A stretch of DNA of 64,000 nt. Source: Acanthosoma haemorrhoidale. Its lineage: Eukaryota; Arthropoda; Insecta; Hemiptera; Acanthosomatidae. Shown one piece after another: positions 9,502-22,800 of this stretch (the stretch's first letter is position 1; every line of letters starts with the position of its first letter). The position numbers and the translations under genes are program-made. The notes beneath the pieces were generated by a model. It made no database searches. It saw only the letters and a program-made list of their open reading frames with translations, and was not told the DNA's origin. The stretch is from the NCBI GenBank assembly GCA_930367205.1, contig OV884011.1, positions 140,613,937-140,677,936 of the forward strand, read 5' to 3'.

Positions 9502-12136
9502 GTAAGTTTTTCTCCTTTTAATTTACTCTAGATCTATATATTGTACTGAATTTGATTCTTGTGCAGGTAAGCAACGTAGATGAACTTGGTAATCGCCTGA
9601 GTTCTGGCCAACTGGAGATTAACGACACAGAACTCTTATTCCATCAGCGAGGAAAAGGCCCTATTAGGTGGCCTTTAAAAACTCTCCGACGTTATGGATA
9701 TGAAAGTCAGTTGTTTAGCTTTGAAACTGGGAGGCGATGTCCAACAGGTCCTGGAATATATGCTTTTAGTTGTCGAAAGGCTGAGAAGTTATTTAATTGT
9801 GTTCAGACTCATATTCAAGTAAGTTGCAAAGATTGAAACAATTTTTTGATTTTCAATTTTTATGGCAATAACATAAGATTGTAGACAAAGAAGATATACA
9901 TTACTTTATATAATCTAAAGATTTATGTGTTAGTATTTATTTTGAAGCATTAGTACTGGTATTATGGTTGATAATGACATCACTTTGTAGCATGTTAGGT
10001 ATGTTTAAGATTAGTGTTTAACTATTATTGTATTGTACATATTTCATTTTATAGACCTCTAAGATTGAAAGGAATACATTTTTGTCACATTATTTTCTCA
10101 AAACAATCATGAAATACATTTTCATTTAGTTAGTAGTTTAAGAACTTAATTGCATTTGTAAATAAGTACAAACAAAATTAAGGAGGTAGAACATCAAGAG
10201 ATACTTGTGAAACTCAGGGAGTTTCTTCAAACTAATTAAATGTTTGTGAATAAACTACTCGGTATTTGTAATAAAAAAAATACTGTATTCACTCTCCCAT
10301 TCGTACAAGATACAAGCAATCAATAAGAACATATCTATAATAATTAACCTAAAGGATTGTCATCTCCCCTTGCTATGGTTAGGAGGTAGTGATCCCCTAT
10401 GCTAATTCTGTAGCTACTTAACTGAAGTATACCTTTTAAATTTCAGTTCAATTTGATCAATTGTACGGTCGTTATCCTAAATCACACTGGTAAAAACACT
10501 CTCCTTTAAAGTGGGACCTCTCCCTTAAGGCCCCACTACAATTAACTGGTACTATATATCAATAGTGCCCAAAGTGAGTGGAAAGGTCAAACATACACAT
10601 AACCTGCCAAAGTTTATTGTACACATATAATTTCGCTGGTTCTTACACATACAATATGTATATTTTTCTATTTCATGTTTATTCAATTTATGATTTCAGA
10701 TGCGAAATGATGATACTTTGTCTCGGGAGACTACTGTTTCAAGGACTGGAGATTATTTGGAACCACGCCCAAGACTGTCTGTTAATGGACCAAGTCGGCT
10801 TAGTTCCGTTGGAAGTAGTAATGCATCTCCATCACCACCTCCTAACAATGATTACCCTCCACCATATAATGCCTATTATGTCAGGTAATTTTTTTTTATC
10901 TCCCGATACTTGAAGTTATAAGGAGGAGGGGGACACGCATTTGTAATATTAATCAGCATGGTATGCTGTTATAGTCATAATACCCTTGATAGCACTAAAT
11001 ATGCATTCATCAGCGATTTGACAGGAGTAAGGAATTTCCAACTATTGATCAAACTGAAAACTGTTCTGTGTGAAATCAAGGGTTTCTTATTTTGATTCAT
11101 TTTTTGTAAATAAATAAAACATGCAGCCTGAGTGCTATAATGAATTAGAACTAACTGGTGCCCTATTAAGCTATTCCTTAGCATGTACACAATAACGTTC
11201 GAACACTTTTTTAATGTTAAGTTTTGCATAAAGTTTGGTTACTGAGCGTCTGTTAGATGTTACTTATGGCACCTTTTCCTCTTAGGCAGCAGCATTCCAT
11301 TCCATTCAGCTTCTGGTTTTGCTAATGGAATGGTTATGGGTTGCTATTTAGTGTGTTATTTCCAATCCATCTTGATAGACTCTTCTACCATGTTTACCAG
11401 ATAATTGTTTCATTAAATTGATCACTTTTATGAACTGTGTTCTGAAAGATGGATTACTCGAATTCTTCTCAATAAATAGTTTAGAGCAAAAACTTGTCGG
11501 CCCATGATTAGTATGGAACCCTTCCTCTCTGGATATATCTTTTTTCACAATTTGAATATATTGATTGAAGCTACTTATTATTGATCTGATTTTCGATTAG
11601 TCTTTATGGCATTTATATGAAATATTTTGAGCCGACTCCATGTTTTGTTTAATTGATTTTTTCTGTGATTTAATGATTATGTTTCCTGCAGGCTGGAAGA
11701 ACCTGTCTTACCTGTACCTGCTGTCTCCCCGCCAGCTGTGTCTCCTGCAATATCCGCTGAAAGTGAGGAAGAAGCCCAGTCTCCAGTGTACATGAATGTC
11801 GGTGGAGGTGGGATGCCCACCCCGACAGAGGAAGATGTCAGCCATTGCTACATGAACCTTGTTCCTGGGACCTCAGTGACCCAGCGTCAGCTCACCCTCC
11901 CCCCTCCTGAACAGCGGAACGTCAACTACGCCGTCCTAGATCTGGATGGTGGGAGCCCTCCCCCTCCTCCCTCACCTGGGGCCAGGCCTCTGTCGGAGGG
12001 CTACGTCACTATAGACTTTGACAAGACAGTAGCCCTTTCTCACTCTGTGAACCCTGCCTGTGGTGACAATGAGGGGTCTCGTAAGACCAGGCATAACTCT
12101 GCAACTCCTCGCCAAAGCACATCGCTTAGTGATTAG
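9445..12136 (+). CDS. FRS2: FRS2/FRS3-type fibroblast growth factor receptor substrate (docking adaptor)
   Basis: Membrane-anchored adaptor that binds activated receptor tyrosine kinases through a PTB domain and, once phosphorylated, recruits Grb2 and Shp2. Exons 9445-9501, 9567-9818, 10700-10884 and 11692-12136 join in phase with GT-AG introns to give 312 aa. Residues 1-8 (MGCVTSKK) fit an N-myristoylation signal with Cys3 and Lys7/Lys8 as further membrane determinants. Residues about 20-103 are an IRS/FRS-type PTB domain (TLRRYGYESQLFSFETGRRC region). The tail has Pro-rich runs, two Grb2-type pYxN sites (Y198 in VYMNV, Y218 in CYMNL) and two sites aligning with human FRS2 Shp2 sites Y436 and Y471 (Y244 in NYAVLDLDGG, Y269 in GYVTIDF). 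Near the C-terminus SRKTRHNS is shared with vertebrate FRS2. It is much shorter than vertebrate FRS2 (about 500 aa), the central region being reduced. An acceptor just before the ATG (tatctcag, 9433) indicates an upstream 5' UTR exon. Confidence 0.93.
9567..9818 (+). CDS. FRS2: FRS2-type gene, coding exon 2 (PTB domain)
   Basis: 84 codons in phase 0 on both sides; acceptor TTGTGCAG, donor CAA/GTAAGT. Starts VSNVDELGN and ends CVQTHIQ. Contains essentially the whole PTB fold: the strand with DTELLF, the RWPLKTLRRYGY segment and the C-terminal helix (CRKAEKLFNCVQTHI). Confidence 0.95.
10700..10884 (+). CDS. FRS2: FRS2-type gene, coding exon 3 (linker)
   Basis: 61 codons plus 2 nt; acceptor ATTTCAG, donor GTCAG/GTAATT. 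Serine- and proline-rich linker with PPPNNDYPPPYNAYY. The PPPY element at the end could be a WW-domain ligand (inference). The second codon after the acceptor is not a start; the ATG at 10700 is internal. Confidence 0.9.
11692..12136 (+). CDS. FRS2: FRS2-type gene, coding exon 4 (docking-tyrosine tail)
   Basis: Acceptor TTTCCTGCAG; codes for residues 165-312, ending TAG at 12134-12136. Distinctly GC-richer than its surroundings. Carries Y198, Y218, Y244 and Y269 and the conserved SRKTRHNS end. Confidence 0.95.
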
Positions 12137-15060
12137 ACAATACAACATTGCTTCCTGTGGCTCATGACACCTCAGGTATGTTGTTATTTAAAGCATCCCT
12201 CTCTTAGTTCCAAAATGAATATTTATCTTATGTTTTAAGAAAGAAATATTTACTATGACAATTAGCTGATGAAGGTCAGTGAGTTATGTGTATTTTTTAA
12301 CCAAGTTGTTTGTTCTTAGCTCTTCCATTATCTGTCTAACAGGTTATTTCAGTGATCTATTTTTTTATTGTTTAGTAAACCAGTCATATGATTAATGGTT
12401 AAAATATGATAGGTGAACTGTGCGAAACTCAGTATAAATTTACATGAGATGTTCACAATTTGGAAATTAAATATATTTCTTATACAAAAAAACCATAAAA
12501 AAATGCCCAGAAAGCTTCTTATTAAATATGTAATTAAAGAATATATATATATTTTTTTAATTTACTGTAATCCTCACATGGTAATTATTTACAAGGAAAT
12601 ATAACCTATAGGAAAAGAGGAGTGGGAAATCCATCAATGAATGAACAAAGGGATCACTGAAATGATCCATTGGTGTCTTATCATATAATTGACAGTATGT
12701 CCTAACAACTAGTACCCGAAATTGTTCTATAAGTAAACATTGAATATATATCAATGGTAGAACACGTTGACCTAGTAAGTAACTATTTCTGACTATATTT
12801 TGTAATAATTGTAAGGGGAATTTTAACTGCTTATTTATTTTTTTCTGACAAATAATATTACAATACAATAACTTTTTCCTTTTATGTAGAAGAACTGATA
12901 AATTTGGTCTGAAATTATTCTCCTAGGTGGTAATATATAAGTATTCACTGAGCCTAAAATGTTTTCCTTTGAGATGTGATCTAAATATTACAGGTAGCTC
13001 TAAATACCTAGTGTGTAGTTTTATTTTTTGTTACCAATGGGCCTCATTAAACAAATGTTAGTGTGTTCTGATCTTTAGACAATTTTAGTGAAGTATAGGA
13101 GGCTATAAACCTTTTGTTGATTTTAAACATTTATTTAAGGCCTATATTTATAAAAGGCCTTTATATAATTTTTGTAGTAAATTTGTTATTGCTTAAAAAC
13201 CAAAAAAGTATTAGAGTATTGTTCTCTATTATAATTGTACATATTTTATTATATTGTCATTAAAAACATACATGTAACATAGCTATGTAACTGAATATAT
13301 TGTAATAAGGTTGATTATTCTTTCAACATAAAAAAGAAAATTGTAAATCTAAGTCCACATGATATTGGTAAAATAATCAGGTTTGTAGTTTCTAGATTTA
13401 GACATTTTACTGTTATTTGTTTATGTAAGACAGATTAGAACAAAGAAACTTTTATTAATTGGATTAATTTTCAAAGTATTTATGTGAGGTAGTATTTCTT
13501 TTTGGCTAATTGTTAATTGAGTTTAACATCATTACATTCTCTTACTTAGTGGAGCATAAGGAGTTATAGATAACTATGTATACAGGATACCATGAAAACG
13601 CCGAATTTACTGTGTGGATCAGCTAGACAAAATCAGTTTTCCATGATGAGAATTCAGCTTGCACCTTTCTGGTCTAAGTGACCAAGTATTCACTCCACCA
13701 TTCTAGGGGACCCAGAGACCAAACATAGATATTTTGCTGAAATTATTTAATGTGCCCATATTGCTTATTCATTTAAATATCAAAAATAATTAAACAAAGA
13801 TAACATGATTTTAAGGAAGATTGAATGAATTTATACAAATTACTAAGAACAGATACTAAATTGTATTAATTTACTTATTTCTCAGGGTTTTCTGTTTATT
13901 TTACTACTTGAAAATGCCATTTATCACTATAAACTAAATTTTTAAATAATAATCAATTCAAAAAAGTTGAACTCACTATAAACTAGCCAAATTATAACAC
14001 ATAATTTCTCAAACGTGTGATTCTTCGACGTCAATAATGATGTCTAAGCAGTAGGTCTCTTCCCTGCTCTCAAATGAAAGCTATACAATAAATAAGGTAT
14101 GCAGATTTTAACGATTGTTTTACCTGTATAGTAATAAATTATCGCGTTTAAGAGTTATCGAAATAACAAATACAAATTGTTAACTGAATTATGATGTGTT
14201 GATGTACATGTCAACTTAGCGAACTGATCTATATCAAGTAGAATAATGGAATTTGGAACATTGATTTAGTTATAAAGGAAATGTTGAATCCGACAAATTT
14301 AATGCTCAATGTAACATAAATGTGTATTTTTTTTCTTGTTGTTCCAAATGAAATAATTTCCCTAGTTATCTTTAGAATTTAAGTGTTATGGCCTAATGTA
14401 ATGTATATACATATATATATTTTTTGTTTGTTTTGCATCGCTGATATGACTGTCGATAATTCCTGTAAATTTATTAAAGAAAAGGAATAATTGAAGTTTT
14501 TTAAACAAAGTTGCTTTAAATGAAACAAAAGCTTTAATAAATATAATTAGTAGTTAATTCGCAAAATCAGTACACCAATCGAGATTCTTAAAAACCAAAG
14601 ATCTGAAAAAAAAATTTAGTAGATATTAGTACAAGTTAACCAAAACAATTTCATTATTTAGTTATATTAGATAGATTCTCCCGCTATGATGGGAAAGTGC
14701 CCAAGAAAAATAAAACCTCTATCTTGCTATATAATAAGACTGACTGACAAATTTTAATAAATTGCTCTCTAGTCAGCGCATTTATAACTTCATTTACTTT
14801 CATAGATCTGATAAAAGAAATATCAATTCCTAAGATGCAGTTCATGTCTTAGAGAAACGTTTCTCGATTCTGTTATAACAGCATATACTAATTTATAACT
14901 ACTGAAAAATAGTTATCCAACCAAATGTCATTGTTGTTAAATGTATTTATATATTTATTTTTATTGGGCGCTCATTGCTAGTGACTTGATTAATAAATGG
15001 GTAAGTTGGGAAATCGACTAAGGCTGATAAAAGCATACATAATATGTCAAAATGTTGTCC

Positions 15061-15120
15061 TTTAATAAATTTGGTGAAAATCTAACATTTCTCTTTCATG
15101 TAACTAAGTCGATATCCCAA
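15061..15120 (-). repeat. foldback/MITE-like family, one end (inverted)
   Basis: Reads aaatttggtgaaaatctaac on the + strand and ends gtcgatatccca, which is the reverse complement of the 7204 end with some substitutions. Confidence 0.6.
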
Positions 15121-18100
15121 CTATCTTAGCAACTCTTGGTTTTTTTTATTAATTTTTGTATTACAGCGATTCCTGCTTAAAAATAAAAACCTATTTCCTT
15201 ATTTATACAAATTATATATCGTTTAAAATATTTTGCATGGTGTAAAAAATAACCTAATTCTGTTAAAAAAAATAAAGAATAGAACTAAAACTATTTAACT
15301 CTTTAAAAGAGTATTAGGACTTTCTCACCTACCAAGTTGAGAAAATGTTAGCATTTATTTTTTTATTTAAAAACATTACTTTATTATTATTTTTTTTTCC
15401 TACATTACAAAAGTAATTATAGAAAATTCTAACAATTGTGTGTCTTGGCATAGATCTGTAATCACTTTTAATGACCTTTACTACCAGTAGTTCTTATGGC
15501 ATAAATGTCTTTTCCCCAGCTCATTTTTTTGGAATGTTTAACATTATCGGCAACAAATGCTACACTTATCCTTCTACCCTATAAACCTGTGAGAAGTGTA
15601 TTTTAGGCGCTCCTGTGCGTCTATACCACAAAAATTTTATCAGGCTCCTTTTATAATTGCAATTTAAATTATAGAATAATTTTCTATATAAATTATGTTC
15701 TAATTGTTTTATTTTTGTCTAGTTGACAAAGTTGAGTTTATATTTTGTAACTCTCCTACACCGATACTGTTTACTCTACCTAAAAACCTAACATGAAACA
15801 TAATAAAAATGAACATCCTCTAGTTTGATTTGTGTTATGGGTATTTTTATCATAAAATGAGCGAGATATATATTTATTTTTTTAAAAGCTATAGCGATTA
15901 TTTTAATCTATCATGTGCTATTAGTATCAGGGATTGCTGTGATAATTATACAAAGTTTTTTTTTTTTTGCTTCTTAGTTTACCACATAGTTTTTTTTTAA
16001 TTTGTTTTGCATGTAAATTAGTTAATTTATAATTTAATATGAAATATATCCTCTTTTGATATTCAGCCTAAAAATGTTTGACTTTGGATGAATAAAATTT
16101 GTATGTATTTTAGGACCTAGCTTAGCTTTAATTGATGTTTTTCATTGTATAGTTAACAAGAAAAATTTGTAAGATTGGACTAAAAAAGTTTATACCAATG
16201 ATGTTTATATATTAATTATTTAAAAAAAGATCTTATTAGGACAGTTTTTATTGAAATCGATAAAATTCTAATTGTCATTGTTTTAACCTGAAGTTCTGTT
16301 TTTATTTGAGATTAGTCAAATGCATTTTTTGTATAATGCATAAATATAAGAAATTCACATATTGTTTGACTAGACAAATGAAAATGAGATTATGAATTAG
16401 GACTCCCATCATTTATAGCAATTGTTATTTTTTGTCTTTAGACCCGCCTGTATTTCATTAAAAGTAGTAAATGAAGCAATAGAGGTAGGACACTTTTTAA
16501 AACTTATCTCGTGTCTGTAATAACTTCCCTTGAGAGCCTCCTATCTTAACAATTAATTTACTTTCGACCACTGCTGCTCGAACTCTTAATAACATTTATA
16601 AAGATGTTATCATAATTTAAGTGGGATTCCTTTTTTTAATAAACTCTATCTTGATACTTTGTAATAATCATTTAGACTTAAGGTTTTTGTAAAATTATAT
16701 AAATATACCATGTGTATGTAAATAAAGTTAATTGAAGATATTTTATACATGTTGAAAATGGATGTATTGCTGTGATGGATATTTAAACAAATTATAGTTA
16801 ACTAACATATTACACTGTTGATAATTTTGTTAATCTATGTTTATGCTTTAGATAGATATTTATTTATTAAATTAATTTCTCATACAAGGCATTACCAACA
16901 TGTATATAATTTAGTTAAACCAGTTGTGATTTTCCATTATTTTAAAGTAATGCCTATTATTTTTCTACATTTTTTCCTTTTTATTTTAATTTAAAATTTT
17001 AATATTATTTATTTATATCGGCTGTAAAATATATATATAAATTAAATATATATGTTAATCAAATACAATTTTGTTTATTATGTAACCTGCAGTGCTGATA
17101 AATTGTGCTTTGTTAGCAAACATGGATCTCTTGTGGAAATTTCTGATTTCCAATTCAACAAAATTTTATTTATATTCTTGAGAGACTGGTTTTGAAGCAA
17201 AGGGGTATAGTTGACAAAGTTTTGAAAAAATAGTGTAAATTTTATGTTGGTTTGAAAATCACAGGGGTTGTACTAATCTAAGCATCTTAAATATGATTTG
17301 TTTGAGTTTAGCAGATTTATGAAATTTTATTCAAATATTCTTCAAAATTCAATTTGCTTCTTCACCCATTTGCTTTTTTCTAACTTCCCTCTCATGTACG
17401 TGTATATTTGTGTTCGTAGGTACATACTTTTTAAACATTTAAAGGTTTGTGGATTAAAAAAACATGTTATTGTGTTATAAATGCATCTTTGCCACAGCAA
17501 TGGACATTTATAACTGGGTTTGTTATCATCAATTGACATTATCACATAAAAATAGGGTCCAATACATTAAAATATTTAGTAAGTAAAGGATTTATTAAAT
17601 GAAATGCATACTTGGTCCTATTTTTTAATAGTTTTGTTTTCTATTATCGATGTGGTGCTCGTTTTTTTTTTTTTTTTAACTAATTGCTAACATTGTACCA
17701 TTTGAGGCCTTGCAAGTATAATATAAGATAAATACATTAATTTGCTGTTCCCAGTGTATTTTTATATTTTCATTTGAAAATCCATTAGAGTTAAGCCTTG
17801 TATTAAAATTAAGATGCATACTGTGATTTCTAAATTGATTTTTTTTTTAGATATTATAATGTAGTGTTTAATTTAATCTAAAATATTTTGTTAACAATAC
17901 TCATTAATTGACCTAAAACTGTGTAGTTACTATACCTAATATTATATATTTGTATGTTAAATGCTACCAGAAAAAAATAAAAAATAATACGAGTTACCGA
18001 ATCTTATGAGTTTATTTCATTATTCCTAAGTGAACCAAAATTTTTCGAATTGATTGAGTCCTACCTAACTGTTGATTTGATATGAGATATTAATGTAATT

Positions 18101-18701
18101 TCTAAAAGCTAAAAATTCTCTACCGAAGGATTTTCATTTTTTGGCAGTAGGAGTTAACTTGCAACTAGTGTAAGATGAGTGGGCAATTGTATCAATTCAG
18201 TTACAAAACAAAATTGTCGTTTATAATGCTTCAAGCCGAGATATAAAAAAATGAGAGAAACTTTCCAAAAGTATTCTCATAATTTTAAAGAAATGCAATG
18301 GAAAAATGAACTATAGTCTAGGTGTCCCTTAGGAGTAACAAATATGTTGCCAAATATAGGGTCATGGTGAGGGCCTATTAAACTTGTGATTTCAGATAAT
18401 TATATATTAAATACTTGTGTTGCACAAGACCAGCATGAAGAGATTAGACATGTACAAGGCTTTTGTTATGGCAAGGATGGCTCAGTTGTAAGTAAGGTCA
18501 TCTGAATGAAGTTCGTAAGTATCCTTTCATAGGTAATTTCACAAAGATTAGCTAACTCCTAATAATATTGGGAGAGTAGGAACAATAAAAATAACATAAG
18601 GATCTGTAAACAATCAGTGAAACAATTTTTTTAAAATATTAAAATGAAAAATATATGTAGCTATATAGCATGTTTCTAGGCTAAAATTATTTTTATATAA
18701 T

Positions 18702-18710
<9 letters not shown>

Positions 18711-18741
<31 letters not shown>

Positions 18742-18742
18742 T
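18711..18742. repeat. (TA)n microsatellite
   Basis: About 32 bp of TA dinucleotide, flanked by tacatacatg. Confidence 0.9.
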
Positions 18743-19867
18743 TTAAACTGAATAGATTTTAAAATACACAAAAGTCTGATGACAATTTTAATATAACATA
18801 TTTTTATTATAAAATTGCAGAATTAGTTAATAAATATACAGAAAAAAGACAGTAAGTAAATAATTAATTAATGTTTACAATATTTTGGTTTGAACATAAC
18901 AGTATCTGTAGTCTAATTACTAAAATGTATTTAGATACTAATTACTGTTTGCTAGTGAAGTCACTAGGATTGACTAGAAAAATCCTTAAAAAAAAATCTT
19001 TTAGAATAAATGGTCTTGAGGTCACTAAAATTGTTTGTAGTCATTTTTGTTTAAGGATTTCAGATATAAGTACAAATTTATAAACCCATATATCCTGAAG
19101 AAAAATTGAAAAAGGCTACTTTACCATTCATTGCCTTATTTGCTTTGCTTATTTTATTTTAAAGATAACACAAGAGAAATTTTTATCAAGTGAGGAATTT
19201 CATAAGTTCCTTCAGTTTTTAATAATAAATATTTTAGGTAATTGCAGTTAGTGTAGTCTGTTCTAAAAAAATATGTTTTCCAGTATTATAACACTATAAG
19301 CAGGCTATAATGAATTATTGTTCAAAATACCACCGTTATTCAACTCCTTTATGGCACAGTGATAAAACGATATAATTTTTCCAAACATTGATAAAAGGAT
19401 CCATAAATTTGCCTGATAAATATGAAAATACTTTATGAAAACTAATGAAATCATCTAAGAAAAGGTTAAAAATTCTATTGGGTTGATGCATCATTATTTG
19501 TTGGTAAGAGTGGTCCCCTATTTTTAAAAAGAAATAACATTATACTTACAATGTATACATATTAACACAAATAAAAATAAACTATACAGAGTAATGAAGT
19601 GTAATAAATATATACAATTATTCTTTGATGTAATTAAAATATAACAAATCAATACATTTGTGCAATTAATATTTTTTTATAACATACAAAAGCATTTAAT
19701 GATTGATATACACATATAAAATCTATATAAAAAATATCAATTACTCGTCACAATAAATGTAGGACGAAATATCTTAACGATGAAAGTTAAATACAGAACA
19801 TATGTTACATTATATATAATAAGAAAATGGAAGAAGAAGGCACTTCAATTATTAAAATATAAAGCAG

Positions 19868-22800
19868 TTATTGTTTATCAATAGTTTGAAAAAACCATTC
19901 TGTGAACCTTCGTAATTGTTGGGCAGCACTCTGAGATTCCTGCTGAAGACGACGGTTTTCATCTCTTAAACTACGTACTTCTTCTTCTAGTGACAATCTT
20001 CTACGAGTCTCACGTGACAATCTTGTTTCTAATTGTGAAATGTGCTTGCTCAATTCTTGTTCCCGTTGCCTATACAAAACAGAATATTACTTATAATATA
20101 ATGATATTCTTTAGCAGTAAACAGACAGAAACAATTGTTACTACATTGAATAGTAGACCCAAAAATCAATCAATGAGCACATAGATTAAATTAAAAAGAA
20201 TTAATCGACAACTAAATTTATCATTTTCATGTGAAAACTGAATGAATTTAATTCAAACTTTATTTTAAGTATATAATTGTGTCTATAAGTATTATATGTT
20301 TATCTGGAACTGCCTGTGGTAGCGATTGCCAGCTAAGCAATTGGATACCAAATTGTTGACATTACAACCTTTGACTGCTGAGCAGTTTCAATGGAATATG
20401 ACCCCTTGATTACCCTTGTATACCCACAATTCATACTTACAAGAAGTCATGTCATTATTCAGTACATAGCTCAATCTGCTTGCTATAATGCCTTGCTTGT
20501 AACTAGTTGTGTGTCTGACTGTGAACTCATGGGTTCGGTTTTTTACCAAAGATATTAAAAACTATATGAATGTTGAAGATCAAAAAAATGTATGGAAAAA
20601 TGCCTGATAAAATCAGCTCAAACTGGCAATTTCTATGCCCTCAAAACTTTATTTCTAGAAATATCTTTTAATTTCTGTTTGCATCATGTTTCCTTGACTA
20701 TAGGAGAAAACATAAGTAGTTTAAATCTCAAATAGGTTTTGAGCTGAGACTTGAGAAAGCTTCAAACTTAACCGAACAGTAATTCAGTAATAACAGTAAT
20801 CCAGTTTTGGATGGTTTAATTTTTATTCTCATACATCCAACAAGTAAATAATACGATCCAATATGTTGTGGAATATATTTAAAAAATTTAAGATTGATTG
20901 GATCACTTTTAGGATCCCTACAATAGAACATACAAATAGACGAAAGAAGAGTCCTCTAAACCTGTTTGTAAGTAAATATATCTTATGTTCAGCATTGAGT
21001 AGTCTTTGACATGCCATGTAATGTGTATTATTTGGTAAGAGAACTGAAAATTACAAATGCTCACAATGTCGGTAGCTGGATAGGTTCTGAATTGACTAAT
21101 TCCTCTTGTGAGTCAGCCCTGAGTATAGCTCGAGTTGCTGTGTCCACCAGGCTTGACCAATCCATTTCTTGGCTGTCAGGAAGAAGAATAGGGGTATTCT
21201 TTGGAGGTGTAAGTCTGCTAAACAATGCATCAGTAATAAATTTAAGAGAATAAACAAAATGTAATTATGGAGATATAATATAATTAATATGTGAGGGGCA
21301 GGTGTAACCAACCAGCAAGGACCACGCACAAAAGCATCCTCTAGAGGAAGGGCTGAATCTGTCAAACAGAAGGGCTCATCCAGGTCATTCTGTAGTGGTG
21401 ATTGGTGCAGTGCAAGTCAAAGTATTGAGGGAGCCCGCTTGCTTGCTCACATACTCTACTGTTTTACAATTTATTAAAGAGTTATCTAAACATTGTGTTT
21501 TCTATTATGGATCCCGACGTGGCTATCCTCTGAGACCACATCCCCAGAAATATATAATTAGTTTTCATATATTAGTAACTCAAAAATGTCTTCAAGACTT
21601 CTCACGTTTGAGTTCTATCTCATATCAGGACCTACCTGAGCCAGACATACATAGTATGAGGAAATGTGATCCATAAATAAATTTGATGAAAATCTAGCCT
21701 CTTTCTTTCATCAACCTTACCCGATATCCCAATGATTACATCCATTCAAATCTAAACTATCTGCTAACTGAACTCACAGTTTAATAGTATGATTCAATTA
21801 AAAAAATGTTAATGTCTGATTCATTCTATAATTTGTTTTCTAGGTAATGTTCAATATTTGTACATTCTGAGGGGATAAAATTTCTAAGTTTAGGGTAATA
21901 AATGGTTCATAGTAATTCATAGAGTATTGTTGGAACATTAAGTACAACTTGTGAAATTTCATGTCAGCTTTTCAAAACAGCAAAAACCACATGATTTAAT
22001 TACTTTTAACAACTTCTTGTGATTATAACTAGCTAAAATACCAACAATTTTGTTAATAATTAAAATAGGTTTGGCTTAGGGATACCTATATAATCAGGAC
22101 TTAGGGAAAATACATTTTCTTTGGAAAAAAAGGGGTGTGTTTTATATACCAATAATTATTATTGTCTTCATCAATTAATTAGTCAATCAAAAAACATCAT
22201 TATCGATCTGCACACTGACCTTCCTTCCTTGGAGTTTACAGGACTTGCCGAAATTACGGTAGCTGGACGAGCCATCGTGAGGATATCTCCGCTCTTGTCC
22301 CTAGTTGGTGGGCTATGTGGCCTTTCCCTGCACCTGCTTTTGTGGTCAGTACTCCCATTAACTTTGGAACTGTGGCAATTTTCCTTGAAAAAATCAATGA
22401 CACATAAATAAACCTTTTAAAAAATGATTCTTAAAAAGTCAATATAACTAAAGTTAAGAATTTATTACTTTTGCTGGTGTTGGCTGATCTTGGTAATCAG
22501 GACTTATCAGCCGAATGAGGTCTTGTTGCAGTGTGCTGTTGTGGAGGTTGGCAGAATTGCGCTGGGATCGAGGTCTTAATCTAGCCTCACCAGTGTCCCG
22601 AGATTTTGGCCTTCTTGCGATTGGAGAACTCTTAGATGACAGTTCATCTGAATAATAAATAAATAATGTTCAACACATAGATGACTGAAAACATCAATTT
22701 ACTTCAATCGATTCAATTTACAAAGTCAACTTAAATTGATATATAGCTAATGGGGCATTACCTTCACTTGGGAGCCCGAACATGCGATCACTGGTAGAAC

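Larger units (their letters stand above)
12137..19867. other. 3' region between convergent genes (3' UTRs and AT-rich spacer)
   Basis: No coding segment recognised. A CTCAG/GTATGT donor-like site at about 12170-12180 allows a 3' UTR intron in the FRS2-type gene. Candidate + strand poly(A) signals (AATAAA) occur at 16721-16726 and 17976-17981, among others; which is used cannot be told. For the minus-strand SIPA1L gene an AATAAA (read on the minus strand) lies at 19153-19158. A foldback-family end (inverted) lies at 15061-15120 and an AT microsatellite at 18711-18742. Confidence 0.5.

Noticed and set aside
10578..10913. 111-codon + strand frame over FRS2 exon 3
   Set aside because: Out-of-frame shadow; the other frame from 10700 joins in phase with exons 2 and 4.
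21096..21365. 89-codon minus-strand frame running through exon 21065-21217
   Set aside because: Its right part overlaps the candidate alternative exon, but its left part reads exon 21065-21217 in the wrong frame, with intronic sequence between.
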